A DNA stretch of 64,000 nucleotides from NCBI GenBank assembly GCA_002352665.1, contig DEIV01000014.1:44240-108239 (forward strand), given 5' to 3'. Numbering within the stretch: position 1 is the first letter of the stretch; each line of letters begins with the position of its first letter. The position numbers and the translations under genes were made by a program. This stretch comes from Flavobacteriaceae bacterium UBA2765 (GTDB lineage: Bacteria; Bacteroidota; Bacteroidia; Flavobacteriales; Flavobacteriaceae). The notes beneath the pieces were generated by a model. The model saw only the letters and a list, made by a program, of their open reading frames with translations, searched no databases and was not told the origin of the DNA. Of this stretch, positions 18,316-27,885 are shown piece by piece.

Positions 18316-19257
18316 TTATAAATAATTACTAATATTGTCTTCCATTCGTTTTAAAATAGATGTTGTATCAGATTTAATAAATTTTTCTCCTGTAATTTTT
18401 TCATATAACTCTATATATCTTTCTGAAATTTCCAATACTTTTTCTTTTGACATTACGGGCAATTGTTGCCCTTCTATTCCTTGAAACCCATTAACAATTA
18501 ACCATTGCCTTACAAATTCTTTTGACAATTGTTTTTGTGTTTCGCCCTTATTTTGTCTTTCTTGATAGCCTTCTGCATAAAAATATCTAGAAGAATCCGG
18601 TGTATGAATTTCATCAATTAACACTATGGTTCCATCCATTTTTTTACCAAATTCATATTTTGTATCCACTAAGATCAATCCACGCTTAGCGGCTATTTCT
18701 GTCCCACGTTTAAATAAAGCTCTAGTATAAGTCTCTAAAACATTATAATCTTGTTCAGAAACTATATTTTTTGAAATAATATCATTGGGTGATATATCTT
18801 CATCATGATTACCTTCTTCAGCCTTTGTTGCAGGTGTTATTATGGGAATAGGAAATCTGTCATTTTCTTTCATTCCATCCAGCATGGTCACTCCACAAAG
18901 TATTCGTTTACCTAATTTATATTCACGTGCTGCATGTCCTGAAAGGTAGCCTCTAATAACCATTTCAACCTTAAAGGGGGTACACAAATGACCTATGGCC
19001 ACATTGGGGTCTGGTGTTGCAATCAACCAATTGGGTACAATATCTGAAGTAGCCTCCATCATTTTAGTGGCTATTTGATTTAATATCTGACCTTTATATG
19101 GAATTTGTTTTGGTAACACTACATCAAATGCGGAGAGCCTATCTGTAGCAATCATCACAAGTAATTTATCATCAATATTATATACCTCTCGTACTTTACC
19201 TCTATAAACTGATTTTTGTTTTGGAAAATTAAAATTTGTATTATTTATGGTATTCAT
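18316..19257 (-). CDS. purC: Phosphoribosylaminoimidazole-succinocarboxamide synthase
   Basis: SAICAR synthase joins aspartate to CAIR with ATP in de novo purine synthesis. The 313-residue protein has the family's KVREVY (about residues 21-26), ATDRLSAFD (37-45), the [10 protein letters not shown] and REYKLGK segments, and DTKYEFG. It is of the long (about 300-residue) type also seen in yeast Ade1 rather than the short E. coli type, which is usual in Bacteroidetes. It lies 94 bp downstream of phoH on the same strand, an arrangement common in the phylum. Confidence 0.95.
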   Translation of the reverse strand: MNTINNTNFNFPKQKSVYRGKVREVYNIDDKLLVMIATDRLSAFDVVLPKQIPYKGQILNQIATKMMEATSDIVPNWLIATPDPNVAIGHLCTPFKVEMVIRGYLSGHAAREYKLGKRILCGVTMLDGMKENDRFPIPIITPATKAEEGNHDEDISPNDIISKNIVSEQDYNVLETYTRALFKRGTEIAAKRGLILVDTKYEFGKKMDGTIVLIDEIHTPDSSRYFYAEGYQERQNKGETQKQLSKEFVRQWLIVNGFQGIEGQQLPVMSKEKVLEISERYIELYEKITGEKFIKSDTTSILKRMEDNISNYL

Positions 19258-19351
19258 TTATACTTAAATAGTTATTAGTTTGTCCAATATGATTATTTTA
19301 AAATTAGCATACTTTCTAAATTCAGATGACATAGATATCTAAATAACATGA

Positions 19352-20299
19352 TTATTCCGTTTCAATACTTTTATATGCTGCTATAACTTGTTTAACCAAT
19401 CTATGACGAATCACATCTTTATCATCAAGATATATCATTGCAATACCATTAATATCTTTCAACGCAAGTAAAGACTCCTTCAAACCGGATATTTGCCTTC
19501 TTGGTAAATCAATTTGACCAGGATCTCCATTAATTATAAATTTAGCATGTTTTCCCATTCTTGTCAAAAACATTTTCATTTGAGCATGTGTAGTATTTTG
19601 AGCTTCATCTAAAATTACAAATGCATTATCTAAAGTTCTACCACGCATAAAAGCCAATGGTGCAATTTGTATGACCCCCGATTCTAGATACGATTGCAAT
19701 TTTTCATGTGAAATCATATCACGCAGGGCATCATATAAGGGCTGCATATATGGATCTAATTTCTCTTTTAAATCACCAGGTAAAAACCCCAAGTTCTCCC
19801 CTGATTCTACTGCTGGTCTCGTTAATATAATCCGTCTTACATCTTTGTTTTTCAATGCTCTAACTGCCAATGCAACGGCGGTATATGTTTTACCTGTACC
19901 TGCAGGTCCTACCGCAAAAAGCATATCATTATCTCGCATTTCGATCACCATCTTGCGTTGGTTTTCAGTTTGTGCTTTGATTAATTTGCCATTAACACCA
20001 TGTACCAAAACATCAATATCCTTTTTAGTATTTTTTTGTGCAATTCCATTTGTCGTTAGCAAATGCTCTATACTATTCTCATCTAATTTATTGTATTTAT
20101 TAAAATAATTGATCAACATTTCTAATCGCCTTTCAAATTCATCCAATAAATCTTTTTCACCAAAAATTTTTATTTTATTTCCTCTAGCAACAACTTTAAT
20201 CTTAGGAAAGTACTTTTTTAATTGCTCTATATTACTGTTATGAGTACCAAAAAACTCTTTTGGACTAACTTCTGTTAATTCTATAATTCTTTCGTTCAA
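19352..20299 (-). CDS. phoH: PhoH family protein
   Basis: The 315-residue cytoplasmic P-loop ATPase has an N-terminal KH-like region (about 1-75) and a helicase-like ATPase core with Walker A GPAGTGKT at 131-138, TRPAVESGE, and Walker B LDEAQN. PhoH/YbeZ proteins are linked to RNA metabolism and ribosome maturation, often with the endonuclease YbeY. It is upstream of purC in what looks like a two-gene operon. The 236-bp region upstream, shared with the divergent SAM hydrolase gene, must hold promoters in both directions. Confidence 0.92.
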   Translation of the reverse strand: MNERIIELTEVSPKEFFGTHNSNIEQLKKYFPKIKVVARGNKIKIFGEKDLLDEFERRLEMLINYFNKYNKLDENSIEHLLTTNGIAQKNTKKDIDVLVHGVNGKLIKAQTENQRKMVIEMRDNDMLFAVGPAGTGKTYTAVALAVRALKNKDVRRIILTRPAVESGENLGFLPGDLKEKLDPYMQPLYDALRDMISHEKLQSYLESGVIQIAPLAFMRGRTLDNAFVILDEAQNTTHAQMKMFLTRMGKHAKFIINGDPGQIDLPRRQISGLKESLLALKDINGIAMIYLDDKDVIRHRLVKQVIAAYKSIETE

Positions 20300-20465
20300 T
20301 TTAATTTATTTTAAATATTAAAAATCAACTTTTAAAATGGTAAATTTATATTCTTAAATTGTTTATTTTTACAGTGTAAAAATACTATTAAATAATCTGG
20401 TTAGAGTTAACTTACATTATATAATTTTTTGCTCATAATAATTTACTAATACAAAAAATAATATG

Positions 20466-20473
20466 TAGGTTTG
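20466..20473 (+). promoter_or_regulatory. -7 element TAGGTTTG upstream of the SAM hydrolase-like gene
   Basis: TAGGTTTG matches TAnnTTTG and lies 62 bp before the start codon at 20536. A TTTG at 20428-20431 is too far upstream for a standard -33 box, so the call rests on one element. Confidence 0.35.
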
Positions 20474-20535
20474 TAAGCAAATTTAACAATTTATTCATTA
20501 AATAATCGCTCCCTCTTTCAATAAGTAATCAACAA

Positions 20536-21354
20536 ATGTCTTTAATAACATTAACTACAGATTTTGGAACCAAAGATCATTTTATTGGAGCTATAAAAGG
20601 CGATATTTATAGTGAACTTATTGATGCAAGAGTTGTTGATATCTCTCATCAAATAACGCCTTTCAATATTACTGAAACCGCATATATTTTAAAAAATGCT
20701 TATAAGAATTTTCCTAAAGGAAGTATTCATATTATAGATGTCGATTCAGAATTAAGTGTTGAAAACAAACATATTGCCATTTCATTAGATGGTCATTTTT
20801 TTATTTGTGCCAATAATGGTATCATTTCTATGATTGCTTCTGAAATTAAACCTGATAAAATTGTAGAAATTACAATCCATAATACCTTGACAAGCTATTC
20901 GGCTTTTGTTAAAGTTGCTTGTCATATTGCCAGAGGGGGTACTTTAGATGTTATTGGTAAGACTATTGACCAATATAAACAATTAAATGAAGTACATCCT
21001 TATTTAAATAAAGAGAACAATCAAATTATTGGTAGCATTATTTACATAGATAATTACGGTAATGTGATTAGTAATATCACCAAGAAATTATTTCAAGAAA
21101 CAGGTAAAGGTCGTCCATTCGAAGTAAGTGTTAGACACTATACTTTTACGACTATCTTTAATAGATATAATGAAATTGTCAATTTTGATATTCAAATAGA
21201 AAAAAGACAATATGATGGTGATAAACTTGCTCTTTTTAATGCTGCAGGATATCTAGAAATAGCCGTTTATAAAAGTAATTTAAAATCAGTTGGTGGTGCC
21301 TCTTCACTACTAGGTTTAGATTATAGAGATTCAATTACAGTAAAATTTTTATAA
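20536..21354 (+). CDS. SAM hydroxide adenosyltransferase / DUF62 family
   Basis: The 272-residue protein opens with LITLTTDFGTKDHFIGAIKG, the signature of the DUF62 family (SAM hydrolases and the related halogenases), with VDISHQI and IDNYGNVISNI in later parts. Non-halogenating members split S-adenosylmethionine into adenosine and methionine using water. The long loop of fluorinases and chlorinases was not evident, so the hydrolase reading is preferred. It is followed after 2 bp by an ABM-domain gene, so the two are co-transcribed. Confidence 0.85.
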   Translation: MSLITLTTDFGTKDHFIGAIKGDIYSELIDARVVDISHQITPFNITETAYILKNAYKNFPKGSIHIIDVDSELSVENKHIAISLDGHFFICANNGIISMIASEIKPDKIVEITIHNTLTSYSAFVKVACHIARGGTLDVIGKTIDQYKQLNEVHPYLNKENNQIIGSIIYIDNYGNVISNITKKLFQETGKGRPFEVSVRHYTFTTIFNRYNEIVNFDIQIEKRQYDGDKLALFNAAGYLEIAVYKSNLKSVGGASSLLGLDYRDSITVKFL

Positions 21355-21356
21355 AA

Positions 21357-21641
21357 ATGTTGATAAGAATAGTAAAAATGAGTTTTAAAGCGGATAAAAT
21401 TGATGAATTCTTAATTAATTTTGACGCTAATAAAGAAAAAATTAGAAATACTAAAGGATGCCATCTTTTAGAATTGTACAGAGACAAAACACAAACCAAT
21501 AATTTCTTTACTTATAGTTATTGGGATAAGGATCAAGATTTGGAAAATTATAGAAATTCCGATCTTTTTAAAAATGTTTGGGCCAAAACAAAAGTTTTAT
21601 TTAGTGAAAAGCCCCAAGCTTGGAGTGTTGATAAGTGTTAG
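21357..21641 (+). CDS. Antibiotic biosynthesis monooxygenase (ABM) domain protein
   Basis: The 94-residue protein has a ferredoxin-like ABM fold: LIRIVKMSFKADKIDEF, the strand GCHLLELYRDK, and FTYSYWDKDQDLENYRNS. Family members are dimeric; some are heme-degrading or quinol monooxygenases and many are uncharacterised. The start is only 2 bp after the SAM hydrolase-like gene. A role in redox or small-molecule turnover is possible, but the sequence does not specify a substrate. It ends in TAG, showing that TAG is a working stop in this genome. Confidence 0.8.
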   Translation: MLIRIVKMSFKADKIDEFLINFDANKEKIRNTKGCHLLELYRDKTQTNNFFTYSYWDKDQDLENYRNSDLFKNVWAKTKVLFSEKPQAWSVDKC

Positions 21642-21683
21642 GTGTTAGGTTAACAAAAAATAAATAAAAACAAAGATTAATTC

Positions 21684-22397
21684 ATGATCGCTATTCTTAG
21701 AAAAGAACTCAATTCCTTTTTCGCATCACCAATAGGTTATTTAGTTATTGCGGTCTTTTTGGTTATTAATGGTTTGTTTTTATGGGTTTTTAAAGGTGAT
21801 TTCAATATTTTAATTGCAGGGTTCGCAGACTTAAATAGTTTCTTTTTTCTTTCCCCTTGGTTTTTTTTATTTTTAATTCCTGCCATTACGATGCGTAGTT
21901 TTTCTGATGAATACAGACTTGGTACCATAGAAATTTTAAAAACAAAACCTTTAAGTACTTTTCAAATTGTAATGGGTAAATTTTTTGGTGCTTTAGTTTT
22001 AATTGTATTGGCATTAATCCCCACCCTTATTTATGCCTATAGCATCATAAAATTAGGCAACCCTCCTTATAATTTAGATCTTGGTAGTACGGTAGGAGCA
22101 TATATTGGATTGTTATTCCTCGCTAGTGCATTTACATCTATTGGATTATTTACTTCTACATTTTCTAACAATCAAATAGTAGCTTTTATTGTAGCTGTTA
22201 TTATTTCGTTTTTTATGTTTTATGGATTTGAAGCATTGGCTGATCTAAATATTTCTGAATCTTTAAGAAGTCTTGGGTTATACCAACATTTTAAAAGTAT
22301 TAGCAGAGGTGTAATTGATACTAAAGATATTGTCTATTTTTTATCAATAACCATATTCTTTTTATACTTAACACAATTAAAATTAGATAAAGAATGA
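21684..22397 (+). CDS. gldF: Gliding-motility ABC transporter permease GldF
   Basis: This 237-residue inner-membrane protein has six hydrophobic segments and the GldF start IAILRKELNSFFASPIGYLV. The cytoplasmic loop SFSDEYRLGTIEILKTKPLS is typical of ABC-2 permeases. GldF works with GldG and the ATPase GldA, which is not in the window, and is needed for gliding in Flavobacterium johnsoniae. Its stop overlaps the gldG start (ATGA at 22394), so the two are coupled. Confidence 0.93.
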   Translation: MIAILRKELNSFFASPIGYLVIAVFLVINGLFLWVFKGDFNILIAGFADLNSFFFLSPWFFLFLIPAITMRSFSDEYRLGTIEILKTKPLSTFQIVMGKFFGALVLIVLALIPTLIYAYSIIKLGNPPYNLDLGSTVGAYIGLLFLASAFTSIGLFTSTFSNNQIVAFIVAVIISFFMFYGFEALADLNISESLRSLGLYQHFKSISRGVIDTKDIVYFLSITIFFLYLTQLKLDKE

Positions 22398-24034
22398 AGC
22401 ATTATTTTACCAAAACATTCATTCTTATTATAATATTAACAGCTATTAATCTTATAGCTGACAGATTCTACAATCGGATTGACTTAACTAAAGATAATCG
22501 GTATACCTTGTCTAAAACTACAGAAAACATTCTTGAAAATTTAGAAGAAAATGCCATTGTTAAGGTTTACTTAGAAGGTGATTTCCCATCAGAATTTAAA
22601 AGATTGCAAATAGAAACAAGACAACATCTTGAAGAACTTATTGCAATAAACAATCATATAAAATTCAAGTTCATTGATCCCTTGGATACAGCAGAAGAAC
22701 TGATCAAACAAGGCCTACAGCCCAGTAGATTAACGGTTCAAGAAGATGGTAAAATTTCTGAAGCTGTTGTTTTTCCTTGGGCCACTATAAGCTATAAAGG
22801 AATTGTTGAAAATATATCTTTGTTAACTGATGTTTCTAAAGAAAATCAAGAACAACAATTACAACAATCTATCGAAAATTTAGAATTTGCATTCGCTGAT
22901 GCTATTCATAAAGTATCATCAGAAAAAAATCAAACTATTGCAATTATAAAAGGAAATGGTGAGTTAGAGGATATTTATTTGGCAAGTTTTTTAAAACAAT
23001 TGAGCCAATATTATAAATTAGCTCCTTTTACATTAGATTCAGTTAGTAGCAATCCACAAAAAACATTAGAGCATTTAACTAAATACAATTTAGCTATTAT
23101 TGCCAAACCTACAGAAAAGTTTACTGAGAAAGAAAAATTTGCACTCGATCAATTTATAATTAATGGTGGTAAATCTTTATGGCTTATCGATAATGTAACC
23201 GCAGAATTGGATAGTTTAATGCAAACAGGGCAAAACTTAGCCTTTAATAAAGATTTAAATCTAACCGATTTATTATTTAATTATGGAATAAGATTAAATT
23301 ATGATTTGATCAAAGATGCATACAGCACAACCATAAGGTTGGCAGATGGAAATGTTGGCAATAAGACAAAATATCAAGATTATATATGGCATTATTATCC
23401 ATTTATAACTTCAAAAAATAAACATCCTATTACCAAAAATGTAGAGCCTGTAAAATTGCGTTTTGCCAACACCATTGATACCTTAAAAAATGATATCAAA
23501 AAAACAATATTATTAGAAAGCTCTTATGTTTCAAAAGCCATTGGTACACCTGTAATTATTTCTTTAGATGAAATATCTAAAAAGCCAGAGAAAAAAGATT
23601 ATAATAATGGCAATCAACCTTTAGGTGTTTTACTGGAAGGATCATTTACATCGGCTTATTCCAATAGAGTTAAACCTTTTGAATCGGAGCTATATAAAGA
23701 TAATAGTGAAGAAAATAAGATGATTGTAATTGCTGATGGAGATATTATTGCTAATGAAGTTATAAAAGATCAACCAATAGAATTGGGATTAGATAAGTAT
23801 ACCAATATTCATTATGGGAATGCTGATTTCTTAATGAATGTAGTTAACTATTTACTAGATGATGAAGGTCTATTGCAATTGCGTTCCAAGACAATTCAGT
23901 TACAATATTTAGATAAAGAAAAGGCCTATGAAGAAAGAACATTTTGGCAATTAATAAATGTGGTATTACCACTTGTTATGTTAATTATTTTTGGAATTAT
24001 ATATGCTTTTGTGAGAAAGAGAAAATATAGTTAA
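22394..24034 (+). CDS. gldG: Gliding-motility ABC transporter component GldG
   Basis: The 546-residue protein has an N-terminal membrane segment (about 5-22), a large extracytoplasmic domain beginning RFYNRIDLTKDNRYTLSK, and a C-terminal membrane helix (about 520-540), the GldG layout. The DNRYTLSK motif and the later LDQFIINGGKSLWLID belong to the ABC-type uncharacterised transport domain. It pairs with GldF and overlaps it by 4 bp. The length is near that of known GldG proteins (about 560). Confidence 0.92.
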   Translation: MKHYFTKTFILIIILTAINLIADRFYNRIDLTKDNRYTLSKTTENILENLEENAIVKVYLEGDFPSEFKRLQIETRQHLEELIAINNHIKFKFIDPLDTAEELIKQGLQPSRLTVQEDGKISEAVVFPWATISYKGIVENISLLTDVSKENQEQQLQQSIENLEFAFADAIHKVSSEKNQTIAIIKGNGELEDIYLASFLKQLSQYYKLAPFTLDSVSSNPQKTLEHLTKYNLAIIAKPTEKFTEKEKFALDQFIINGGKSLWLIDNVTAELDSLMQTGQNLAFNKDLNLTDLLFNYGIRLNYDLIKDAYSTTIRLADGNVGNKTKYQDYIWHYYPFITSKNKHPITKNVEPVKLRFANTIDTLKNDIKKTILLESSYVSKAIGTPVIISLDEISKKPEKKDYNNGNQPLGVLLEGSFTSAYSNRVKPFESELYKDNSEENKMIVIADGDIIANEVIKDQPIELGLDKYTNIHYGNADFLMNVVNYLLDDEGLLQLRSKTIQLQYLDKEKAYEERTFWQLINVVLPLVMLIIFGIIYAFVRKRKYS

Positions 24035-24110
24035 AATTTAGTTAAAGAAATTTAACACTATTAAGATTTCGTATATTTATAGTCTTAATCAAATCTAAAT
24101 TTAAATTATC

Positions 24111-24950
24111 ATGTACAAAAAATTATTACTCTTTATCCTATGTTTAGGAACCATGGGCTTGAATGCTCAGATTAAAACACCTGCTCCAAGTCCTTCCTCT
24201 AAATTGATACAATCAGTCGGATTAACAGAAGTTACCTTAGAATATTCAAGACCTGCCATGAAAGGTAGAACTATTTTTGGCGATTTAGTTCCATATGATA
24301 AAATGTGGAGAACCGGGGCAAATGCCAATACCAAAATAACTTTTGGTGATGATGTAGTAATTGAAGGAGATACATTAGCCAAAGGAACTTATGCAATTTT
24401 TACCAAACCATCGGCTGAGACTTGGGAAATTATTTTTTATAATGATGCTAGCAACTGGGGAACTCCTAGAAATTGGGATGATGGAAAAGTGGCCCTAAAA
24501 ACTACAGCCAAAGTTCAAAGTTTTCCCAATAAGATTGAAACTTTTACGATGACTTTTGATGATCTAACTTCAGATTCAGGAGTTTTAGGTTTGTTATGGG
24601 AAAATACCTATATAGGAGTTAAATTTAATGTCCCAACAGATGCTATAGCTTCTAAAAGCATTAATGATGTAATGAGCGGACCAAGTGCTAATGATTATTT
24701 TAGTTCGGCGAGTTACTATAGAAATACCGATAGAGATTTAAATCAGGCTTTAACTTGGATAAACAAAGCTACAGAAATGAATAAAAAAGCCTATTGGATG
24801 ATGCGTGAAAAATCATTAATCCTTGCTGCAATGGGAGATAAAAAAAGTGCTATCGCAGCTGCGACAAAATCTTTACAACTTGCTGAAGAAAGTGGAAATG
24901 CCGATTATGTAAAAATGAATACTGAAGCTATTGCAGCATGGTCAAAATAA
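24111..24950 (+). CDS. DUF2911 domain protein with TPR-like tail
   Basis: The 279-residue secreted protein has a signal peptide (ending LNAQ, about residue 20) and a DUF2911 domain (about 25-165) with the family words YSRPAMKGR, KMWRTGANANT and KGTYAIFTKP. The last 90 residues form helices typical of TPR repeats, including INKATEMNKKAYWMM. DUF2911 proteins are common in Bacteroidetes and of unknown function. It is followed by a shorter paralogue 37 bp downstream. Confidence 0.82.
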   Translation: MYKKLLLFILCLGTMGLNAQIKTPAPSPSSKLIQSVGLTEVTLEYSRPAMKGRTIFGDLVPYDKMWRTGANANTKITFGDDVVIEGDTLAKGTYAIFTKPSAETWEIIFYNDASNWGTPRNWDDGKVALKTTAKVQSFPNKIETFTMTFDDLTSDSGVLGLLWENTYIGVKFNVPTDAIASKSINDVMSGPSANDYFSSASYYRNTDRDLNQALTWINKATEMNKKAYWMMREKSLILAAMGDKKSAIAAATKSLQLAEESGNADYVKMNTEAIAAWSK

Positions 24951-24987
24951 ATAATGTAACTAATTTACTTTTAAAATAATATTAACT

Positions 24988-25482
24988 ATGAAAAAAATTA
25001 AATTTCTTCTTCTATTCTCTTTAATTGCGACAATGAGTTGTGCTCAAAAAAGTCCGAGACAACAAGCAGAAGGTACAATTGATGGTGTAAAAATAGCTAT
25101 TGACTATGGTGCACCAAGTGTTAAAGGCCGAACAGTTTGGGGAGGGTTAGAGAAATATGGAAAAGTATGGCGAGCTGGTGCTAATGAAAATACCACAATC
25201 TCTTTTGATAAAGCTGTTACGGTTAATGGTAATGTTTTAGCAGCTGGTAAATATGGTTTCTTTATGATACCAAATGAATCTGGTGATTGGACTATTATTT
25301 TTAACAAAAAAAATGATGGTTGGGGTGCATACTCCTATAAAGAAGCAGAAGATGCATTGCGATTTAATATAAGTCCGGAATTTGGAGATGAAAACCAAGA
25401 GCAATTATTTTACGGTATTATGGATACCATTCTTTTTGCCTGGGAAAAAGTCAAAATTAATATTACTGTTGCTGCCAAATAA
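24988..25482 (+). CDS. DUF2911 domain lipoprotein, short paralogue
   Basis: The 164-residue protein is a paralogue of the preceding gene without the TPR tail. The signal ends in TMSC, so lipidation at Cys18 is predicted. The domain shows YGAPSVKGRTVWG, GKVWRAGANENT and AAGKYGFFMIP, aligning with the first paralogue. The pair probably arose by tandem duplication. A rho-independent terminator follows at 25505. The function is unknown. Confidence 0.82.
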   Translation: MKKIKFLLLFSLIATMSCAQKSPRQQAEGTIDGVKIAIDYGAPSVKGRTVWGGLEKYGKVWRAGANENTTISFDKAVTVNGNVLAAGKYGFFMIPNESGDWTIIFNKKNDGWGAYSYKEAEDALRFNISPEFGDENQEQLFYGIMDTILFAWEKVKINITVAAK

Positions 25483-25504
25483 TAGGGCTCCCTATTTACA
25501 TTAC

Positions 25505-25537
25505 AATCCTCAATTATTAATAATTGGGGATTTTTTT
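25505..25537 (+). terminator. Rho-independent terminator after the DUF2911 pair
   Basis: The stem AATCCTCAATT/AATTGGGGATT (one T-G wobble) is followed by a run of seven Ts at 25531-25537. Confidence 0.8.
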
Positions 25538-25585
25538 ATCATATTTGTTTAAATAAGAAATGATCACCTTGTTGTAAAACACATA

Positions 25586-26173
25586 ATGAAACAATACCGT
25601 CAAATATTAAATAATATAAATAGATATGTTAACTTGAATGAAGAAGATGAAAAGCAATTCATTTCTATCATTAGAGCATCTCGTATTAAAAAAAGACAGT
25701 TTATAGTGCAACCGGGTTTTGTTTGTACACATCAAACTTATGTTGTTAAGGGAGCATTGAGAGTATATTTTGTAAATAAAGAAGGTAATGAACATACAAT
25801 TCAATTTGCGATAGATGATTGGTTTGCCAGTGATCATTATAGTTATATCAATCAATTACCAGCATCCATATACATAGAAGCCATAGAAGATTCTCATATT
25901 CAACAAATTGAATATAATGATGTGGAACGTTTATGTTCAAATAATCAGAAGTTTGAGCGATTTTTTAGGTTGGTAGCACAAAAATCATTTGCTTATGCCC
26001 AACGTAGAATTTTATCTAATTTAGATAAAACAGCAGAAGAAAGGTACTTGGAATTTACGGCCATGTACCCAGCTATTGTTCAAAAAGTTCCTCAATATGC
26101 TTTGGCCTCCTATTTAGGCATGACACCCGAATTCTTAAGCAAAATAAGAAAAAAACTATCCAAGAAATCTTAA
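25586..26173 (+). CDS. Crp/Fnr-family transcriptional regulator
   Basis: This 195-residue protein has a cyclic-nucleotide-binding beta-barrel (about residues 15-125; VQPGFVCTHQTYVVKGALRV) and a short C-terminal helix-turn-helix in which VPQYALASYLGMTPEFLSKI (about 168-187) fits the recognition helix. The ligand-contact residues of E. coli Crp are not evident, so the effector may differ or be absent. Such regulators in Bacteroidetes often control a gene next door; the peroxiredoxin-like gene 98 bp downstream is a candidate target, but this is inference. Confidence 0.85.
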   Translation: MKQYRQILNNINRYVNLNEEDEKQFISIIRASRIKKRQFIVQPGFVCTHQTYVVKGALRVYFVNKEGNEHTIQFAIDDWFASDHYSYINQLPASIYIEAIEDSHIQQIEYNDVERLCSNNQKFERFFRLVAQKSFAYAQRRILSNLDKTAEERYLEFTAMYPAIVQKVPQYALASYLGMTPEFLSKIRKKLSKKS

Positions 26174-26271
26174 TCTACTTCAAGTAAATTTATTAATCTA
26201 ATTCATTTTTATTCCTTTACGATCCTTTGATCTTTGTGTTGTTAAAATTTATTAATTAAAACAATAAGACA

Positions 26272-26928
26272 ATGGAAAAAAATGTAATGCCTTTATATAA
26301 GGAAGGCTTGAAAACTTTAAGAAGCCAATTGAAAGAAATATTACCTTCAAAGGCTTTAGAAGCATTTGATGATGATGCGCATCAATTAGAAAAAAAATAT
26401 GCTCCTATTTTAAAAATGAGTAAAGGTGATACAGTTCCTGATTTCACATTAATTAATGCTATTGGTGAATTTGTAAACCTATTTGATTTATTACAAAAAG
26501 GATCTGTTGTATTAGTATTTTACAGAGGCAATTGGTGCCCTTATTGTAACCTGCAATTAAATCAATACCAACAAATATTAGAAGATATAAAAATGAAAGG
26601 GGCATTCTTAATTGCAATTTCACCACAAACACCCAATGCTTCATTAAGTATAAAAGAGAAAAACGAGCTTGAATATGAAGTCTTAAGCGATAATGGAAAT
26701 ATTGTTGCTCATCAATTTACAACGATTTTCAAAAATGGAGATAAACCAATCCAAGCAATGACAGATTTAGGATATGATTTTGATAGCTTTTATGGAGATG
26801 ATTCAAGAGAGATACCTATTCCTGCAGTATTTATAATTAATCAAGATAGAAAAGTAATTTTTGCAAAAGCAGAAGGTGGGGATTATAGAAACAGAGTAGA
26901 ACCAAGTGAAATATTAAAAAATCTTTAA
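26272..26928 (+). CDS. AhpC/TSA-type peroxiredoxin-like protein
   Basis: The 218-residue cytoplasmic protein has a thioredoxin fold with FYRGNWCPYC placing Cys89 and Cys92, and GDTVPDFTLINAIGE before it, as in the AhpC/TSA peroxiredoxin-like group. An N-terminal helical extension (1-45) resembles other members. The CPYC pair is thioredoxin-like, so peroxide reduction or a thiol-disulfide role are both possible. It is followed after 3 bp by a beta-hydroxyacid dehydrogenase gene, so the two form one transcript. Confidence 0.82.
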   Translation: MEKNVMPLYKEGLKTLRSQLKEILPSKALEAFDDDAHQLEKKYAPILKMSKGDTVPDFTLINAIGEFVNLFDLLQKGSVVLVFYRGNWCPYCNLQLNQYQQILEDIKMKGAFLIAISPQTPNASLSIKEKNELEYEVLSDNGNIVAHQFTTIFKNGDKPIQAMTDLGYDFDSFYGDDSREIPIPAVFIINQDRKVIFAKAEGGDYRNRVEPSEILKNL

Positions 26929-26931
26929 CAC

Positions 26932-27798
26932 ATGAAAATTACATTTATTGGATTGGGAATAATGGGCAGTAGAATGGCTCAAAACCTATCAAAAAACAAT
27001 ATAGATTTAACGGTTTATAATAGAACACCTATAAAGGAGAATATTTTTGAAAGAAATGATATAATTATAGCCACTTCATTACAAAGTGCAGTTAAAGATG
27101 CAGATATAGTATTTAGTATGCTGTCTACGCCTGAAGCAATAAAAGAAGTGTTTTTCGGTAAGGCAAATACACTAAGTTTGATGAAAGAAAATACCATTTG
27201 GGTAGATTGCTCTACAGTTAATCCATCTTTCAGTTTAACGTGTTCAATAGAGGCTAAATTAAACAATATTAGATTTTTAGATGCCCCTGTGGCAGGTTCA
27301 AAGCCACAAGCGGAAAACGCAGAGTTGGTATTCTTTATTGGAGGAGCAAAAAAAATAATTAAAGAAGTAGAACCTTACTTTAACATGATGGGAAAAAAGG
27401 TATTACAAATTGGAGCAATCGGAAAAGGAACATCATTTAAAATGTTAGTAAACATTATGTTAGCTCAATCTATGCTTATCTTTTCTGAGGCTGTTCTATT
27501 AGGAGAAAAATTAGGTATTTCAAATGATTTTTTATTAGATCTTTTACCAAATCTGGTAGTATCAGCACCATTTACCAAGTTTAAAGCAGAAACAATAAAA
27601 AATAACAATTATGATGTTCAGTTTCCTTTAGAGTTAATGCATAAAGATTTACATTTGGCTACTCTAACTGCATATGAACAAAATCAACCATTATTTTTAG
27701 CAAACTTAACTAAAGAATTATATGCTCAGGCTAAAAAAAATGGTATGGGAAGGCTTGACTTTTCTGCTATTCATAAATATTTAGAAGAAGCCCATTAA
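26932..27798 (+). CDS. NAD(P)-dependent beta-hydroxyacid dehydrogenase
   Basis: This 288-residue enzyme has the Rossmann motif GLGIMG (7-12), the substrate-binding DAPVAGSKPQAEN, and GKGTSFKMLVN with the catalytic lysine, as in 3-hydroxyisobutyrate dehydrogenase, tartronate semialdehyde reductase and GLYR1-like reductases. The exact substrate cannot be told; succinic semialdehyde and glyoxylate are handled by close relatives. Cotranscription with a peroxiredoxin-like gene suggests removal of reactive aldehydes, as an inference. Confidence 0.82.
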   Translation: MKITFIGLGIMGSRMAQNLSKNNIDLTVYNRTPIKENIFERNDIIIATSLQSAVKDADIVFSMLSTPEAIKEVFFGKANTLSLMKENTIWVDCSTVNPSFSLTCSIEAKLNNIRFLDAPVAGSKPQAENAELVFFIGGAKKIIKEVEPYFNMMGKKVLQIGAIGKGTSFKMLVNIMLAQSMLIFSEAVLLGEKLGISNDFLLDLLPNLVVSAPFTKFKAETIKNNNYDVQFPLELMHKDLHLATLTAYEQNQPLFLANLTKELYAQAKKNGMGRLDFSAIHKYLEEAH

Positions 27799-27801
27799 CA
27801 G

Positions 27802-27865
27802 ATCATAAAGTTTACGAGTAAATACTTTTTATTTACAATTTGTGTTTGCTTGTAAACTTTATGAT
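27802..27865. terminator. Nested inverted repeats between convergent genes
   Basis: The outer arms ATCATAAAGTTTAC (27802-27815) and its exact complement (27852-27865) enclose an inner hairpin GTAAATA/TATTTAC (27818-27824 with 27830-27836). The 14-bp perfect outer stem lies between two convergent stops, so a bidirectional terminator is likely, but no clear T-tract follows the outer stem on either strand. Confidence 0.6.
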
Positions 27866-27885
27866 ATTGACCTTAGTTCTACTTC

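Noticed and set aside
20536..21354. A SAM-dependent fluorinase or chlorinase
   Set aside because: The long insertion loop typical of halogenating members was not seen, so the hydrolase reading is more likely.
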